A stretch of 64,000 nucleotides of DNA from positions 62,001-126,000 of the forward strand of contig NZ_QJJL01000005.1 in assembly GCF_003201935.1 (NCBI RefSeq), in the 5' to 3' direction. Under the pieces are notes generated by a model. It was given only the letters and a program-made list of their open reading frames with translations, ran no database searches and had not been told where the DNA came from. Every line of letters begins with the position of its first letter. Position 1 is the stretch's first letter. The position numbers were made by a program, and so were the translations under genes. The stretch comes from Loktanella sp. PT4BL. Its GTDB lineage: Bacteria > Pseudomonadota > Alphaproteobacteria > Rhodobacterales > Rhodobacteraceae. Positions 1 through 8,273 of this stretch are shown here, one piece after another.

Positions 1-501
1 CTGGTGTTTTTGCAGAATATCACCGGCTTTATGGTCGGGCAGAAATATGAGAACGAAGGGATCGCGCGGCACGGGGCCAAGATGGTGACAGCCGTGGCGA
101 CCACAAAGGTACCGAAGATCACAATGGTTGTCGGCGGATCGTTTGGTGCAGGGAATTATGGCATGTCGGGAAGGGCTTACAGTCCGCATTTCATGTGGTC
201 CTGGCCAACGTCACGGATTTCGGTGATGGGTGGCGAACAGGCCGCAGGCGTGCTGGCCACCGTCAAACGTGACGCGATCGAGCGCGGCGGCGGGGAATGG
301 TCTGCCGAGGAAGAAGCCGCCTTCAAGAAACCGACCATTGATATGTTCGCCGAACAATCGCACCCGCTTTATGCAAGTGCGCGGCTCTGGGATGACGGCA
401 TCATAGACCCGCGCAAGAGCCGCGAAGTGCTGGCGCTGTCGCTGGCGGCATCCATGAACGCACCGATCGAGGAGACACGCTTTGGCGTGTTCCGGATGTG
501 A
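1..501 (+). CDS. mccB: Methylcrotonyl-CoA carboxylase beta subunit, C-terminal part (5' end outside window)
   Basis: This is the carboxyltransferase subunit of the biotin enzyme that carboxylates 3-methylcrotonyl-CoA in leucine breakdown. Only the last 166 or so codons are present; the reading frame is open from base 1. Visible family features are the [17 protein letters not shown] stretch and the following [21 protein letters not shown] block, typical of the acyl-CoA carboxylase C-terminal domain that holds the CoA ester. The stop overlaps the mccA start region, and the biotin-carboxylase partner follows directly, which separates MCC from propionyl-CoA carboxylase; HMG-CoA lyase two genes on agrees. 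The missing N-terminal half should lie upstream, probably preceded by isovaleryl-CoA dehydrogenase (inference). Confidence 0.95.
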   Translation: MVFLQNITGFMVGQKYENEGIARHGAKMVTAVATTKVPKITMVVGGSFGAGNYGMSGRAYSPHFMWSWPTSRISVMGGEQAAGVLATVKRDAIERGGGEWSAEEEAAFKKPTIDMFAEQSHPLYASARLWDDGIIDPRKSREVLALSLAASMNAPIEETRFGVFRM

Positions 502-506
502 TGGCG

Positions 507-2417
507 ATGTTTGACAAGATCCTGATTGCCAACCGTGGCGAGATTGCCTGCCGGATCATCCGGACGGCCCGCGCCATGGGCGTCCGCACGGTGGCGGTCT
601 ATTCCGATGCGGATGCGCAGGCCTTGCATGTGGGCATGGCGGATGAGGCGGTGCGGCTGGGGCCTGCCCCTGTCGCTGACAGCTATCTGCGCGGTGATCT
701 GATCATTCAGGCGGCCCTTGATTCAGGTGCGCAGGCGATCCATCCGGGCTATGGGTTTTTGTCGGAGAATCCGGACTTTGTTGAACAGGTCACGGCGGCT
801 GGCCTGACGTTCATCGGGCCCTCGGCAGAGGCGATCCGCGCGATGGGGCTCAAGGATGCCGCCAAGGCGTTGATGCATGACGCGGGCGTGCCGGTGGTGC
901 CGGGCTATCACGGTGAAAACCAGAACCCCGATTTTCTGGCAGGTGAGGCCGACCAGATCGGCTATCCCGTGCTGATCAAGGCTGTTGCTGGTGGCGGCGG
1001 CAAGGGCATGCGCCTTGTCGAACGGGCGGCGGATTTTGCCGAGAACCTTGCCTCTGCGCAGGCCGAGGCGCGCACGGCCTTTGGTAACCCTGCCGTTCTG
1101 ATCGAGAAATATGTCACGGCACCGCGCCATATCGAGGTACAGGTTTTCGGGGATGGCAAAGACGCGGTGCATCTTTTCGAACGCGATTGTTCATTGCAAC
1201 GCCGCCACCAGAAAGTGATCGAAGAAGCACCCGCGCCGGGGATGACCGATGCAGTGCGCGCTGCCATGGGGGCGGCAGCGGTCAAGGCGGCCAAGGCTAT
1301 CGGCTATGCTGGTGCCGGCACCATCGAGTTTATCGTGGATGGCAGTGACGGGCTGCGCACCGACGGGTTCTGGTTCATGGAGATGAACACGCGTTTGCAG
1401 GTCGAGCATCCGGTGACCGAGGCGATTACGGGCGTTGATCTGGTGGAATGGCAATTGCGGGTTGCGGCAGGTGAGCCCTTGCCAGCCAAGCAAGAGGACC
1501 TTGCGATCACAGGCCACGCTTTCGAAGCGCGGCTTTATGCCGAAGATGTGCCTGCGGGGTTCTTGCCCGCGACAGGCGTTATTGATCATCTGGTGTTTCC
1601 GGCTGCTGCGCGCATTGATAGCGGCGTGGCGCAGGGGGACGAGATTTCTCCTTGGTACGACCCCATGATCGCGAAGGTGACAGTACATGGCCCGGATCGG
1701 GCGGGGGCTTTGCGGTCCTTGTCGGCGGCGCTGGATGGCACAGAAGTTGCCGGGACAGTAACCAATCTGGATTTTCTGCGCCGCTTGGCACGTGTGCCGG
1801 ACTTTGTGGCGGGTGATGTCGATACAGGGCTGATTGCGCGGCATGGTGAAACGCTTGGTGCGGCGGTTGTCCCGACCGCGCGCAACATCGCGATTGCGGC
1901 GGTGACGGTGGCACGGTTGGCGGATGATCCTTTCACAGGGTTCACCCTGTGGGAGCCTTTGCAGCGGCAGATCCTGCTGCGGCAGGGGGATGCGGATACC
2001 GTGGCGGTGCTGCACGTGCAAAGCGCGGATCAGTGCCGCGTGGACATTGACGGACAAGTCGTGTCGTTGCAGCGCCGCGCAGGGCATTGGGGTGTCCCAG
2101 CGGTTTTGCACCAAGGGCGCGTGACGGTTTTCGGGCAGCAAAGCATCAGTTTTGACGTGGTTGATCCGCTGGCGCGCAGTGGGGCGGCACTGGGCGGTGA
2201 TGCGGTGCTGGCACCGATGCCCGGTCTGGTGCGGGATGTGGCCGTGCGGGCAGGTGACACCGTGCAAGAGGGGGACCGTATGGTGGTGCTTGAAGCGATG
2301 AAGATGGAGCATGTGCTGCGTGCCCCGCGCTGCGGCGTCGTCGCAGAGGTGCGCGTGGCCACGGGCGATCAGGTCACGGCGGGCGCATTGATGGTCCGGC
2401 TGGAGGACGCGGTATGA
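507..2417 (+). CDS. mccA: Methylcrotonyl-CoA carboxylase alpha subunit (biotin carboxylase + biotin carrier)
   Basis: This subunit carboxylates its own biotin with ATP and bicarbonate and hands the carboxyl group to MccB. It has about 636 residues, normal for the family. The N-terminal biotin carboxylase domain opens with MFDKILIANRGEIACRI, followed by the ATP-grasp glycine loop GGGGKGMRLV and the EMNTRLQVEHPVTE active-site block. The C-terminal biotinyl domain carries VLEAMKMEHVL, whose Lys takes biotin. I chose ATG 507 because it begins the canonical MFDKILIANRGE; in-frame GTG 498 and ATG 501 are alternatives. The gene overlaps or abuts mccB and its stop overlaps the next gene, so translation is probably coupled. 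A BirA-type biotin ligase is encoded further on at 25977. Confidence 0.96.
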   Translation: MFDKILIANRGEIACRIIRTARAMGVRTVAVYSDADAQALHVGMADEAVRLGPAPVADSYLRGDLIIQAALDSGAQAIHPGYGFLSENPDFVEQVTAAGLTFIGPSAEAIRAMGLKDAAKALMHDAGVPVVPGYHGENQNPDFLAGEADQIGYPVLIKAVAGGGGKGMRLVERAADFAENLASAQAEARTAFGNPAVLIEKYVTAPRHIEVQVFGDGKDAVHLFERDCSLQRRHQKVIEEAPAPGMTDAVRAAMGAAAVKAAKAIGYAGAGTIEFIVDGSDGLRTDGFWFMEMNTRLQVEHPVTEAITGVDLVEWQLRVAAGEPLPAKQEDLAITGHAFEARLYAEDVPAGFLPATGVIDHLVFPAAARIDSGVAQGDEISPWYDPMIAKVTVHGPDRAGALRSLSAALDGTEVAGTVTNLDFLRRLARVPDFVAGDVDTGLIARHGETLGAAVVPTARNIAIAAVTVARLADDPFTGFTLWEPLQRQILLRQGDADTVAVLHVQSADQCRVDIDGQVVSLQRRAGHWGVPAVLHQGRVTVFGQQSISFDVVDPLARSGAALGGDAVLAPMPGLVRDVAVRAGDTVQEGDRMVVLEAMKMEHVLRAPRCGVVAEVRVATGDQVTAGALMVRLEDAV

Positions 2418-3058
2418 TCCGGCTGCACCATTGCCCGCAAACCCGTTCGATGCGCAGCCTGTGGCTGTTGCATGAGTTGGGGCTGGATTTTGATCTCGTC
2501 ACCTATCCGTTCGACAAGACACTCCGGCAGGAACCTTACCGTTCACTCAACCCCACAGGTCGTGTCCCGACCCTGGAAATGGATGATGTTATCCTCACAG
2601 AAAGCGGGGCGATTGCCGAATATCTTTGCGAGCGTTTCCCGCAGGCGGGCTTGGGTCGCGACCCAAGTCACGCCGAGCGCGCACAGTGGTTGAACTGGAT
2701 CCATTTCGCCGAGACGATCTCGCAGCATACTGCCGCCCTGACCCAGCAACATATCGCGCTTTACGATGACAGCATGCGGTCGCCTGTCATCATGCAGTTG
2801 GAGGCCAAGCGCCTTTTGAAAACCTTGGGCACCGTGGAGCTGGCGCTGACAGGGGACTATCTGCTATCCGGCTTTTCTGCGGCTGATATCGGCGTGGGGC
2901 AGGCGGTCTATATGGCCAGGCATTTCGTTCATCTGGATGACTTGCCCGCCTTGGCCACGTGGTATGCCCGTCTTGAGGCGCGTCCTGCGTTTCAAAAGGC
3001 CCTGCCGGATGCTCCCGCCCTTTATGCCAAGGCGTTCTATGCGCCATGGGAGGGGTGA
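2414..3058 (+). CDS. Glutathione S-transferase family protein
   Basis: A soluble 214-residue protein with the GST layout: an N-terminal thioredoxin-like glutathione domain (residues 1-78, with LNPTGRVPTLEMDD and the ES.AI.EYL glutathione-binding motif) and an all-helical C-terminal domain. It overlaps mccA by 4 bases at its start and touches the HMG-CoA lyase gene at its end (TGATG), so it belongs to the leucine-degradation operon. Its substrate is unknown. A role in detoxifying or isomerising a reactive acyl-CoA-derived intermediate is a guess from position only. The N-terminal Ser-Met-Arg-Ser stretch (residues 12-15) holds the likely catalytic Ser, as in Zeta/Nu-like GSTs. Confidence 0.88.
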   Translation: MIRLHHCPQTRSMRSLWLLHELGLDFDLVTYPFDKTLRQEPYRSLNPTGRVPTLEMDDVILTESGAIAEYLCERFPQAGLGRDPSHAERAQWLNWIHFAETISQHTAALTQQHIALYDDSMRSPVIMQLEAKRLLKTLGTVELALTGDYLLSGFSAADIGVGQAVYMARHFVHLDDLPALATWYARLEARPAFQKALPDAPALYAKAFYAPWEG

Positions 3059-3918
3059 TGCCGGAGCATGTCCGTATCCACGAGGTCGGCCCGCGCGACG
3101 GCTTGCAGAACGAGCCCGGGGTGATCGCGGTCGCGGATAAAGTGGCGCTGATTGATCTGCTCAGCCAGTCGGGTCTGCGCGATATCGAGGTTGGCAGTTT
3201 CGTCAGCCCCAAGTGGGTGCCGCAAATGGCGAATTCGGATCAGGTGCTGGCGGGTCTGACGCCACGGGCGGGTGTGCGCTATGCGGTTCTGGTGCCCAAT
3301 ATGCGCGGCTGGGAGGGGTTTCTGGCCGCAAGGCGTACGGATATGACGACGGATATCGCGGTGTTCATTTCCGCCTCGGAGGGTTTTTCACAGAGCAATC
3401 TGAATTGCAGCATTGCGGAGTCCGTCGCGCGGCTACGCCCTGTTGTGCAGGCGGCAGAAGACGCAGGTGTGACGGTGCGGGGCTATGTCTCTTGCGTCAC
3501 CGACTGCCCTTTTGATGGGGCAACGGCGCCGGATGCTGTGGCCCGAGCGGTTGAAATGCTGCGTGATCTTGCGCCGATGCAGGTGTCTTTAGGGGATACG
3601 ATCGGCAAAGGGACACCGGAACGTGTTGCCGCGATGCTGAAGGCGGTGCTGGACGTGGCACCCGCCGCTGCTCTTGCGGGGCATTTCCATGACACAGTCG
3701 GGCTGGCCTTGGCCAATATCGGGGCGTCGCTTGATCTGGGGCTGCGTGCCTTTGATACCGCTGTGGGTGGTTTGGGTGGCTGTCCTTATGCGCCCGGCGC
3801 ACCGGGGAATGTGGCGACGGAGGCGGTCTTGGCGCTTTTAGAGCGGCTGGGGTACGCGACCGGCGTGGATGCGGATGTGATTGCGCAGGCGGCGGCAATG
3901 GCAAAGGGGATGCGATGA
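3058..3918 (+). CDS. mvaB: Hydroxymethylglutaryl-CoA lyase
   Basis: Splits 3-hydroxy-3-methylglutaryl-CoA into acetyl-CoA and acetoacetate, the last step of leucine catabolism. The 286-residue TIM-barrel protein shows the HMGL-like signatures: EVGPRDGLQNE near the N-terminus, GDTIGKGTP, the metal-binding HFHDTVGLALAN and the C-terminal GGLGGCPYAPGAPGN loop with the catalytic Cys. I prefer ATG 3058, which overlaps the stop of the GST gene, over the in-frame ATG at 3046. The stop overlaps the next start by 4 bases. Context (MCC subunits before, enoyl-CoA hydratase after) supports HMG-CoA lyase over isopropylmalate-synthase relatives. The symbol hmgL is also used. Confidence 0.95.
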   Translation: MPEHVRIHEVGPRDGLQNEPGVIAVADKVALIDLLSQSGLRDIEVGSFVSPKWVPQMANSDQVLAGLTPRAGVRYAVLVPNMRGWEGFLAARRTDMTTDIAVFISASEGFSQSNLNCSIAESVARLRPVVQAAEDAGVTVRGYVSCVTDCPFDGATAPDAVARAVEMLRDLAPMQVSLGDTIGKGTPERVAAMLKAVLDVAPAAALAGHFHDTVGLALANIGASLDLGLRAFDTAVGGLGGCPYAPGAPGNVATEAVLALLERLGYATGVDADVIAQAAAMAKGMR

Positions 3919-4700
3919 TAGAGCTGGATGTCGATGCGCGCGGTGTCGCGACTCTGGCCCTTGCGCGGCCTGAAAAGCACAATGCGCTGTCGCAGGCGCT
4001 GATTGATGATCTGACGGCTGTGGCCGCCAAGATTGCGACGGATCCTGCGATCCGCGTTGTGGTTTTGACAGGGCAGGGTGCATCTTTCTGCGCAGGTGGT
4101 GATCTGGGCTGGATGCAGGACCAGATGGCGGGTGATGCCGCCAAGAAGCGGGCGGGAGCACAGTCGCTGGCGCAGATGCTGGGGGCGATCAACACATTGC
4201 CACAACCGGTCATCGGTCGGGTGCAGGGCAACGCCTTTGGCGGTGGTGTCGGGATGGCCTGTGTCTGCGATATCGCGATTGCGGCGGATCACGCCAAATT
4301 CGGGCTGACGGAAACCAAGCTGGGGCTGATCCCCGCGACCATCGGGCCTTATGTTCTGGCACGGATGGGTGAGGCAATGGCGCGGCGGGTGTTCATGTCA
4401 GGCAGGCTTTTTGACGCTGCCGAGGCGGTTGATCTGGGTGTTGTCGCCAAAGCTGTCCCGGTAGCTGCGCTGGATGAGGCGATCGAGGCAGAAGTGGCCC
4501 CTTATCTGCAATGTGCGCCTGATGCTGTAGCCGCGGCCAAAGCCTTTGCGCGCACATTGGGCCCTGTCATCGACGAATCGGTGATTGCGCGGTCCATCGA
4601 CGCGTTGATCGCCCAATGGGAGGGCCGTTCAGCGAAAGAAGGCATTTCTGCCTTTTTTGAGCGGCGAAAACCGGATTGGACCGTCACTTCGGCGTCATAA
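3915..4700 (+). CDS. Enoyl-CoA hydratase/isomerase family protein, probable methylglutaconyl-CoA hydratase
   Basis: A 261-residue crotonase-fold enzyme. It shows the acyl-CoA oxyanion-hole segments AFCAGGDL-like (ASFCAGGDLGWMQ) and GNAFGGGVGMACVCDIAIA, and the ARxxF-type C-terminal helix. In this operon it should hydrate 3-methylglutaconyl-CoA to HMG-CoA, the step between methylcrotonyl-CoA carboxylase and HMG-CoA lyase; this is inferred from context, since crotonases cannot be assigned by motif alone. It is translationally coupled to mvaB (ATGA overlap) and is the last gene of the cluster. A small inverted repeat follows its stop. Confidence 0.88.
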   Translation: MIELDVDARGVATLALARPEKHNALSQALIDDLTAVAAKIATDPAIRVVVLTGQGASFCAGGDLGWMQDQMAGDAAKKRAGAQSLAQMLGAINTLPQPVIGRVQGNAFGGGVGMACVCDIAIAADHAKFGLTETKLGLIPATIGPYVLARMGEAMARRVFMSGRLFDAAEAVDLGVVAKAVPVAALDEAIEAEVAPYLQCAPDAVAAAKAFARTLGPVIDESVIARSIDALIAQWEGRSAKEGISAFFERRKPDWTVTSAS

Positions 4701-4702
4701 TC

Positions 4703-4727
4703 GTCAGAATTGTGTCTCACTTCTGAC
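4703..4727 (+). terminator. Weak hairpin after the leucine-degradation operon
   Basis: A perfect 7-bp inverted repeat, GTCAGAA / TTCTGAC, with an 11-base loop begins 3 bases after the enoyl-CoA hydratase stop. There is no T run, so it would be a weak or Rho-assisted terminator or an mRNA-end stabiliser. Confidence 0.35.
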
Positions 4728-4768
4728 CGATTTCGCAGGGCATTCTACCTGTGGAGTAGGAGAGTGAC

Positions 4769-5710
4769 ATGCAATTTGAATGGCCCACAGCCGAACAGAT
4801 GATGTATCGCGTCATGCGTTTGCGCCGCTTGATCGCGCTTGCGGTCGCGATTCCCGTGCTCGTGATGCTGGGCGTGGCGTTCTTTGATCCCGCCGCTTTG
4901 ACCCCCGAGCGCGCAACACTGGCGTCCTTGTCGGTTGCGATGCTGGTTGTCGGCCATGTCGTCCTTTTCCCGAACGTCACACTTGAGACAATCGCTTTGT
5001 CATGGTCCGTCACGGCGCTGATCGTCGTGATGCCGTTGATCAAGATCGTCGCAGGCTGGGCCCCCGCAGAGCACCAGTCGGCAGCGCTTGTTATTCTGGT
5101 GTGTCTTGCTGTAGCCGCGATGGGCGTGGTGATGGCGCTTTTGCAAATTTTGTTCAATCTGTTGGCCTATGCGGGCCCCGCATGGCAGATCCGTCTGAAA
5201 ACAAAGCTGGTGCTGCCCTGTTCCGCCGCTGTGGCGCGCCGCCAGTGTGCCTTGCAGCCGCAAACCCGCCGTGGACGTATCCTGACGGGTCCTGCGGATG
5301 ATAACGGGTTCTTTGATGTGGCTGTTGCGGCACCCCATGCCGCTGACCCCCAGAACCCCGATCAGCCGATGATCGTGAAAGTCGACGCCAAGGTGCTGAC
5401 ATCCACCGAGGCGCGCCATGATGTCATGATCGTGTTGCCAAACCGCTCTGTCACGGTGACCTCGCAGAGATTTCAGCCTATGGGCAATGGTTGCCGCGTT
5501 GAGGTGACTGATATGCCGGCTGATTTCACTGTCGGAATGCATGCCATCTTCTGGCTGACAGACCAGCAGGCCGACAACCTGACCGAGATGACCGACATCA
5601 TTCTGGGGCAGGAAACGCGGGCAAATGGACTTGCGCATAATGTGTCACTGCTTTCCGTTGCCGGTGCACTGCTGTCGCCGCGCCATCCTGTGGCCAATCG
5701 CGCGAAATAA
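4769..5710 (+). CDS. Conserved hypothetical membrane protein with C-terminal soluble domain
   Basis: A 313-residue protein that I do not recognise. The N-terminal third holds four predicted membrane spans (about residues 20-41, 50-68, 76-93 and 103-125). It is followed by a polar domain of about 180 residues rich in beta-type sequence, with Val/Asp-rich segments and no catalytic motif I can name. The start has a clear ribosome site (AGGAG a few bases before ATG 4769). It stands between the leucine operon and the nuo promoter, separated from both by short gaps, and may be a single-gene unit. A function in complex I is not indicated. Confidence 0.75.
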   Translation: MQFEWPTAEQMMYRVMRLRRLIALAVAIPVLVMLGVAFFDPAALTPERATLASLSVAMLVVGHVVLFPNVTLETIALSWSVTALIVVMPLIKIVAGWAPAEHQSAALVILVCLAVAAMGVVMALLQILFNLLAYAGPAWQIRLKTKLVLPCSAAVARRQCALQPQTRRGRILTGPADDNGFFDVAVAAPHAADPQNPDQPMIVKVDAKVLTSTEARHDVMIVLPNRSVTVTSQRFQPMGNGCRVEVTDMPADFTVGMHAIFWLTDQQADNLTEMTDIILGQETRANGLAHNVSLLSVAGALLSPRHPVANRAK

Positions 5711-5747
5711 ATCCTTTCAAATTGCTGTGGTGTGACCTTCCGCTCGG

Positions 5748-5776
5748 TTGACCCTTTGTTGTGGCAACGGTATGCA
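5748..5776 (+). promoter_or_regulatory. Candidate sigma-70-type promoter of the nuo operon
   Basis: TTGACC at 5748-5753 and TATGCA at 5771-5776 are separated by exactly 17 bases and lie about 55 bases before the nuoA start. This is the only good match in the gap between the membrane protein gene and nuoA. It is a pattern match only; the transcription start is not known. Confidence 0.5.
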
Positions 5777-5831
5777 CAACGCAGCCAACAGACGGTGCGT
5801 GACACGCGCGCCCTGCCGAAAGGAACACCCC

Positions 5832-6197
5832 TTGCAGGAAATGCTCTCTGAATACCTGCCGATCATGATCTTCCTGGGGCTCGCCATTGCGCTGGGCCTG
5901 ATCCTGATCATTGCTGCGGCCATTGTTGCGGTGCGCAACCCTGACCCCGAAAAAGTATCTGCCTATGAATGCGGCTTTAACGCATTTGACGATGCGCGGA
6001 TGAAATTCGATGTCCGCTTTTATCTGGTCGCCATCCTTTTCATCATCTTTGACCTCGAAGTCGCGTTCCTGTTCCCATGGGCCGTGGCCTTCCAGGATGT
6101 CAGCATGACGGCATTCTGGTCGATGATGGTGTTTCTGGGCGTGCTGACGATTGGCTTTGCCTACGAATGGAAGAAAGGGGCGCTCGAATGGGAGTGA
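5832..6197 (+). CDS. nuoA: NADH-quinone oxidoreductase subunit A
   Basis: A small three-span membrane subunit of complex I that helps form the quinone-site region of the membrane arm. The protein (about 121 residues) has an N-terminal span, the conserved loop with [40 protein letters not shown], and a final [10 protein letters not shown] tail, all typical of NuoA/ND3. Start choice: TTG 5832 has AAAGGA at a good distance (7 bases), whereas ATG 5841 (MLSEYLPIM) has only a badly spaced AGGA, so I take TTG with ATG 5841 as the alternative. The stop overlaps the start region of nuoB, so the two are translationally coupled. First gene of the 14-gene nuo operon. Confidence 0.96.
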   Translation: MQEMLSEYLPIMIFLGLAIALGLILIIAAAIVAVRNPDPEKVSAYECGFNAFDDARMKFDVRFYLVAILFIIFDLEVAFLFPWAVAFQDVSMTAFWSMMVFLGVLTIGFAYEWKKGALEWE

Positions 6198-6718
6198 TGA
6201 CTGGAACCGCTGTAGGTGCCGACAAAGAGCACGGCGCGCAGCTGATTAACTCGGAGTTGCAGGACAAGGGTTTCCTTGTGACCTCAACCGCGGACATCAT
6301 CAACTGGGCGCGCACAGGTTCGTTGCACTGGATGACATTCGGTCTGGCCTGCTGTGCTGTGGAAATGATGCACACCTCGATGCCGCGCTATGACCTTGAG
6401 CGGTTTGGCACGGCTCCGCGCGCATCCCCGCGCCAGTCGGACCTGATGATCGTGGCCGGTACGCTGACCAACAAAATGGCACCTGCGCTGCGCAAGGTTT
6501 ACGACCAGATGCCAGAGCCGCGCTATGTGATTTCGATGGGGTCCTGTGCGAATGGCGGTGGGTACTATCACTACAGCTATTCCGTGGTGCGCGGCTGTGA
6601 CCGGATCGTGCCTGTGGATGTCTACGTGCCGGGCTGTCCGCCCACGGCCGAGGCGCTGCTTTATGGTATCCTGCAATTGCAGCGCAAAATGCGCCGCACC
6701 GGTACTATCGTGCGCTAG
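6188..6718 (+). CDS. nuoB: NADH-quinone oxidoreductase subunit B
   Basis: The peripheral-arm subunit that binds iron-sulfur cluster N2, the last electron carrier before quinone. About 176 residues. The four cluster ligands are visible in [24 protein letters not shown] and [15 protein letters not shown]. Start ATG 6188 (MGVMTG) overlaps the nuoA stop by 10 bases; ATG 6197 is an in-frame alternative that overlaps by one base. Confidence 0.97.
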   Translation: MGVMTGTAVGADKEHGAQLINSELQDKGFLVTSTADIINWARTGSLHWMTFGLACCAVEMMHTSMPRYDLERFGTAPRASPRQSDLMIVAGTLTNKMAPALRKVYDQMPEPRYVISMGSCANGGGYYHYSYSVVRGCDRIVPVDVYVPGCPPTAEALLYGILQLQRKMRRTGTIVR

Positions 6719-6768
6719 GCCGCACGCGTGAAAACGTCGTCCGCGAAACGGGACGAAAGGAAGAGAAA

Positions 6769-7380
6769 ATGACTGAAGCCCTGCAAGAACTTGGCACCCA
6801 TCTTGAGATGAAGCGCCGCGACTGCGTGCTGTCTTGGGAAGTCGCCCATGACGAACTGACAGTAACTGTCGCACCCTCGGCGCTGGTGGCCTTTGTCGAG
6901 TTTCTCAAGACGGACGGCGCATGCAAGTTTTCCTCGCTCGTGGACATTACGGCAGTGGACTATCCCAGCCGTGCCAAGCGCTTTGACGTGATCTACCATT
7001 TCCTCAGCATGTATCAGAACCACCGGATCCGCCTGCGCGTGCAGATCCGTGAAGAGGATATGATGCCCTCGATCATTTCGGTGCATCCGTCGGCCAACTG
7101 GTTCGAGCGCGAAGTATTCGATATGTTCGGCATCCTGTTCTCGGGTCACCCCGATCTGCGCCGCATCCTGACGGATTACGGTTTCCGCGGTCATCCGTTG
7201 CGCAAGGATTTCCCGACAACGGGTTACACCGAAGTGCGCTATGACGAAGTGCAAAAGCGCGTGGTTTATGAACCTGTCAGCCTTGTGCAGGAATACCGCC
7301 AGTTCGATTTCATGTCACCGTGGGAGGGGGCCGAATACATCCTGCCGGGCGACGAAAAGAAAGCAGAGAAAGCAGGCTGA
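6769..7380 (+). CDS. nuoC: NADH-quinone oxidoreductase subunit C
   Basis: The 203-residue 30-kDa-type subunit of the complex I connecting module. Family marks are [44 protein letters not shown], followed by the [19 protein letters not shown] tail. It has a good ribosome site (AAAGGAAG). NuoC is separate from NuoD here, not fused as in Escherichia coli. Its stop overlaps the start of the sulfotransferase gene (TGATG), so the foreign-looking gene is coupled to it. Confidence 0.97.
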   Translation: MTEALQELGTHLEMKRRDCVLSWEVAHDELTVTVAPSALVAFVEFLKTDGACKFSSLVDITAVDYPSRAKRFDVIYHFLSMYQNHRIRLRVQIREEDMMPSIISVHPSANWFEREVFDMFGILFSGHPDLRRILTDYGFRGHPLRKDFPTTGYTEVRYDEVQKRVVYEPVSLVQEYRQFDFMSPWEGAEYILPGDEKKAEKAG

Positions 7381-8270
7381 TGGCCGCGCCAACCCTTCTT
7401 TTTTGCGTTGGTGCCACGAAGGCGGGCACCACATGGCTTTACCGCTATCTGCATGATCACCCCGATTGTGCCATGCCTGCGGTAAAGGAAGCGCATTATT
7501 GGGATACGTTTGACGCGGAACGCTGTGAAAAACAGTTGGTGGCCTTTCGCGTCCGTCTGCGTGAAATGCGCGCTGCCAAGGTGCAAGCCGATGCAGAGGG
7601 CCGTGGCTGGCAGGTCGAGAATATGGATCGCCGCATCAATGAGATGAAAGCACTGATCGCCACGCTTGAGGGTGATCGCACGGATGACAGCGCTTATGTT
7701 GCATGGCTGACCGAAGGACGTGATGCACAAGTCGTTGGTGATATCACGCCCAATTATGCAACGCTGTCGGATGACGCGCTTGCACGGATGCGTGACCTTT
7801 CGCCCAATACAAAATTCCTCTACCTGATCCGTGATCCACTGGATCGCTTGTGGTCGCATATCCGGATGCAGGCCCGCCGCCAGCGGCAGGACCACGAGGT
7901 CTATGAAAAGAAATCCAACAATATCCTCTACCGGATTTTGAATCGCGGTCATGAGCAGCATATTCTCGAGCGCGGTGACTACCCCAAGATCATCCGCAAA
8001 CTGCGCCGCGTCATCCCAGAGGGGCGGCTTTTGATCCAGTTTGCCGAAGACCTTTTTACGGCTGAGGGTCTGGCGCGGCTCTGTGCGTTCTTGGGGATCA
8101 GACAGGTCGAACCCACCGTCGCCCGTCCCGCCAATGAGGGTCCCGAGGTGGTGATGCTGGACAAATTGCGCCCCCGTGCTTTGGGGATGCTGAACGAACA
8201 CTATGAATGGGTGGCCCGCAATATCGGGCCTCTGCCACAGCGGTGGCAAGACAATTTAGCGAGGGCTTGA
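7380..8270 (+). CDS. Sulfotransferase family protein inserted between nuoC and nuoD
   Basis: A 296-residue P-loop sulfotransferase that would move a sulfo group from PAPS to an unknown acceptor. The 5'-phosphosulfate loop is GATKAGTTWLYRYL (residues 11-24), and the 3'-phosphate site is YLIRDPLDRLWSHIRMQ (Arg151, Ser159). A basic helix-rich insert lies at residues 60-100. No signal peptide or membrane span, so it should be cytosolic. Start ATG 7380 overlaps the nuoC stop, and nuoD begins 4 bases after its stop, so it is embedded in the operon in the same direction without a promoter of its own. Composition resembles the neighbours. Nothing in the sequence shows that complex I is its target; it may simply ride on the operon. 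Confidence 0.92.
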   Translation: MAAPTLLFCVGATKAGTTWLYRYLHDHPDCAMPAVKEAHYWDTFDAERCEKQLVAFRVRLREMRAAKVQADAEGRGWQVENMDRRINEMKALIATLEGDRTDDSAYVAWLTEGRDAQVVGDITPNYATLSDDALARMRDLSPNTKFLYLIRDPLDRLWSHIRMQARRQRQDHEVYEKKSNNILYRILNRGHEQHILERGDYPKIIRKLRRVIPEGRLLIQFAEDLFTAEGLARLCAFLGIRQVEPTVARPANEGPEVVMLDKLRPRALGMLNEHYEWVARNIGPLPQRWQDNLARA

Positions 8271-8273
8271 GCC

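Noticed and set aside
1191..2312. 373-codon minus-strand open frame inside mccA
   Set aside because: It is the antisense of a clear biotin carboxylase in high-GC DNA; its translation is rich in His/Arg/Pro/Gln with no domain, as expected of a shadow frame.
7380..8270. Recent foreign insertion as the origin of the sulfotransferase
   Set aside because: There are no direct repeats, integrase or compositional break at its ends, and overlaps are neat; an insertion is possible but not shown, so it is reported as a context oddity only.
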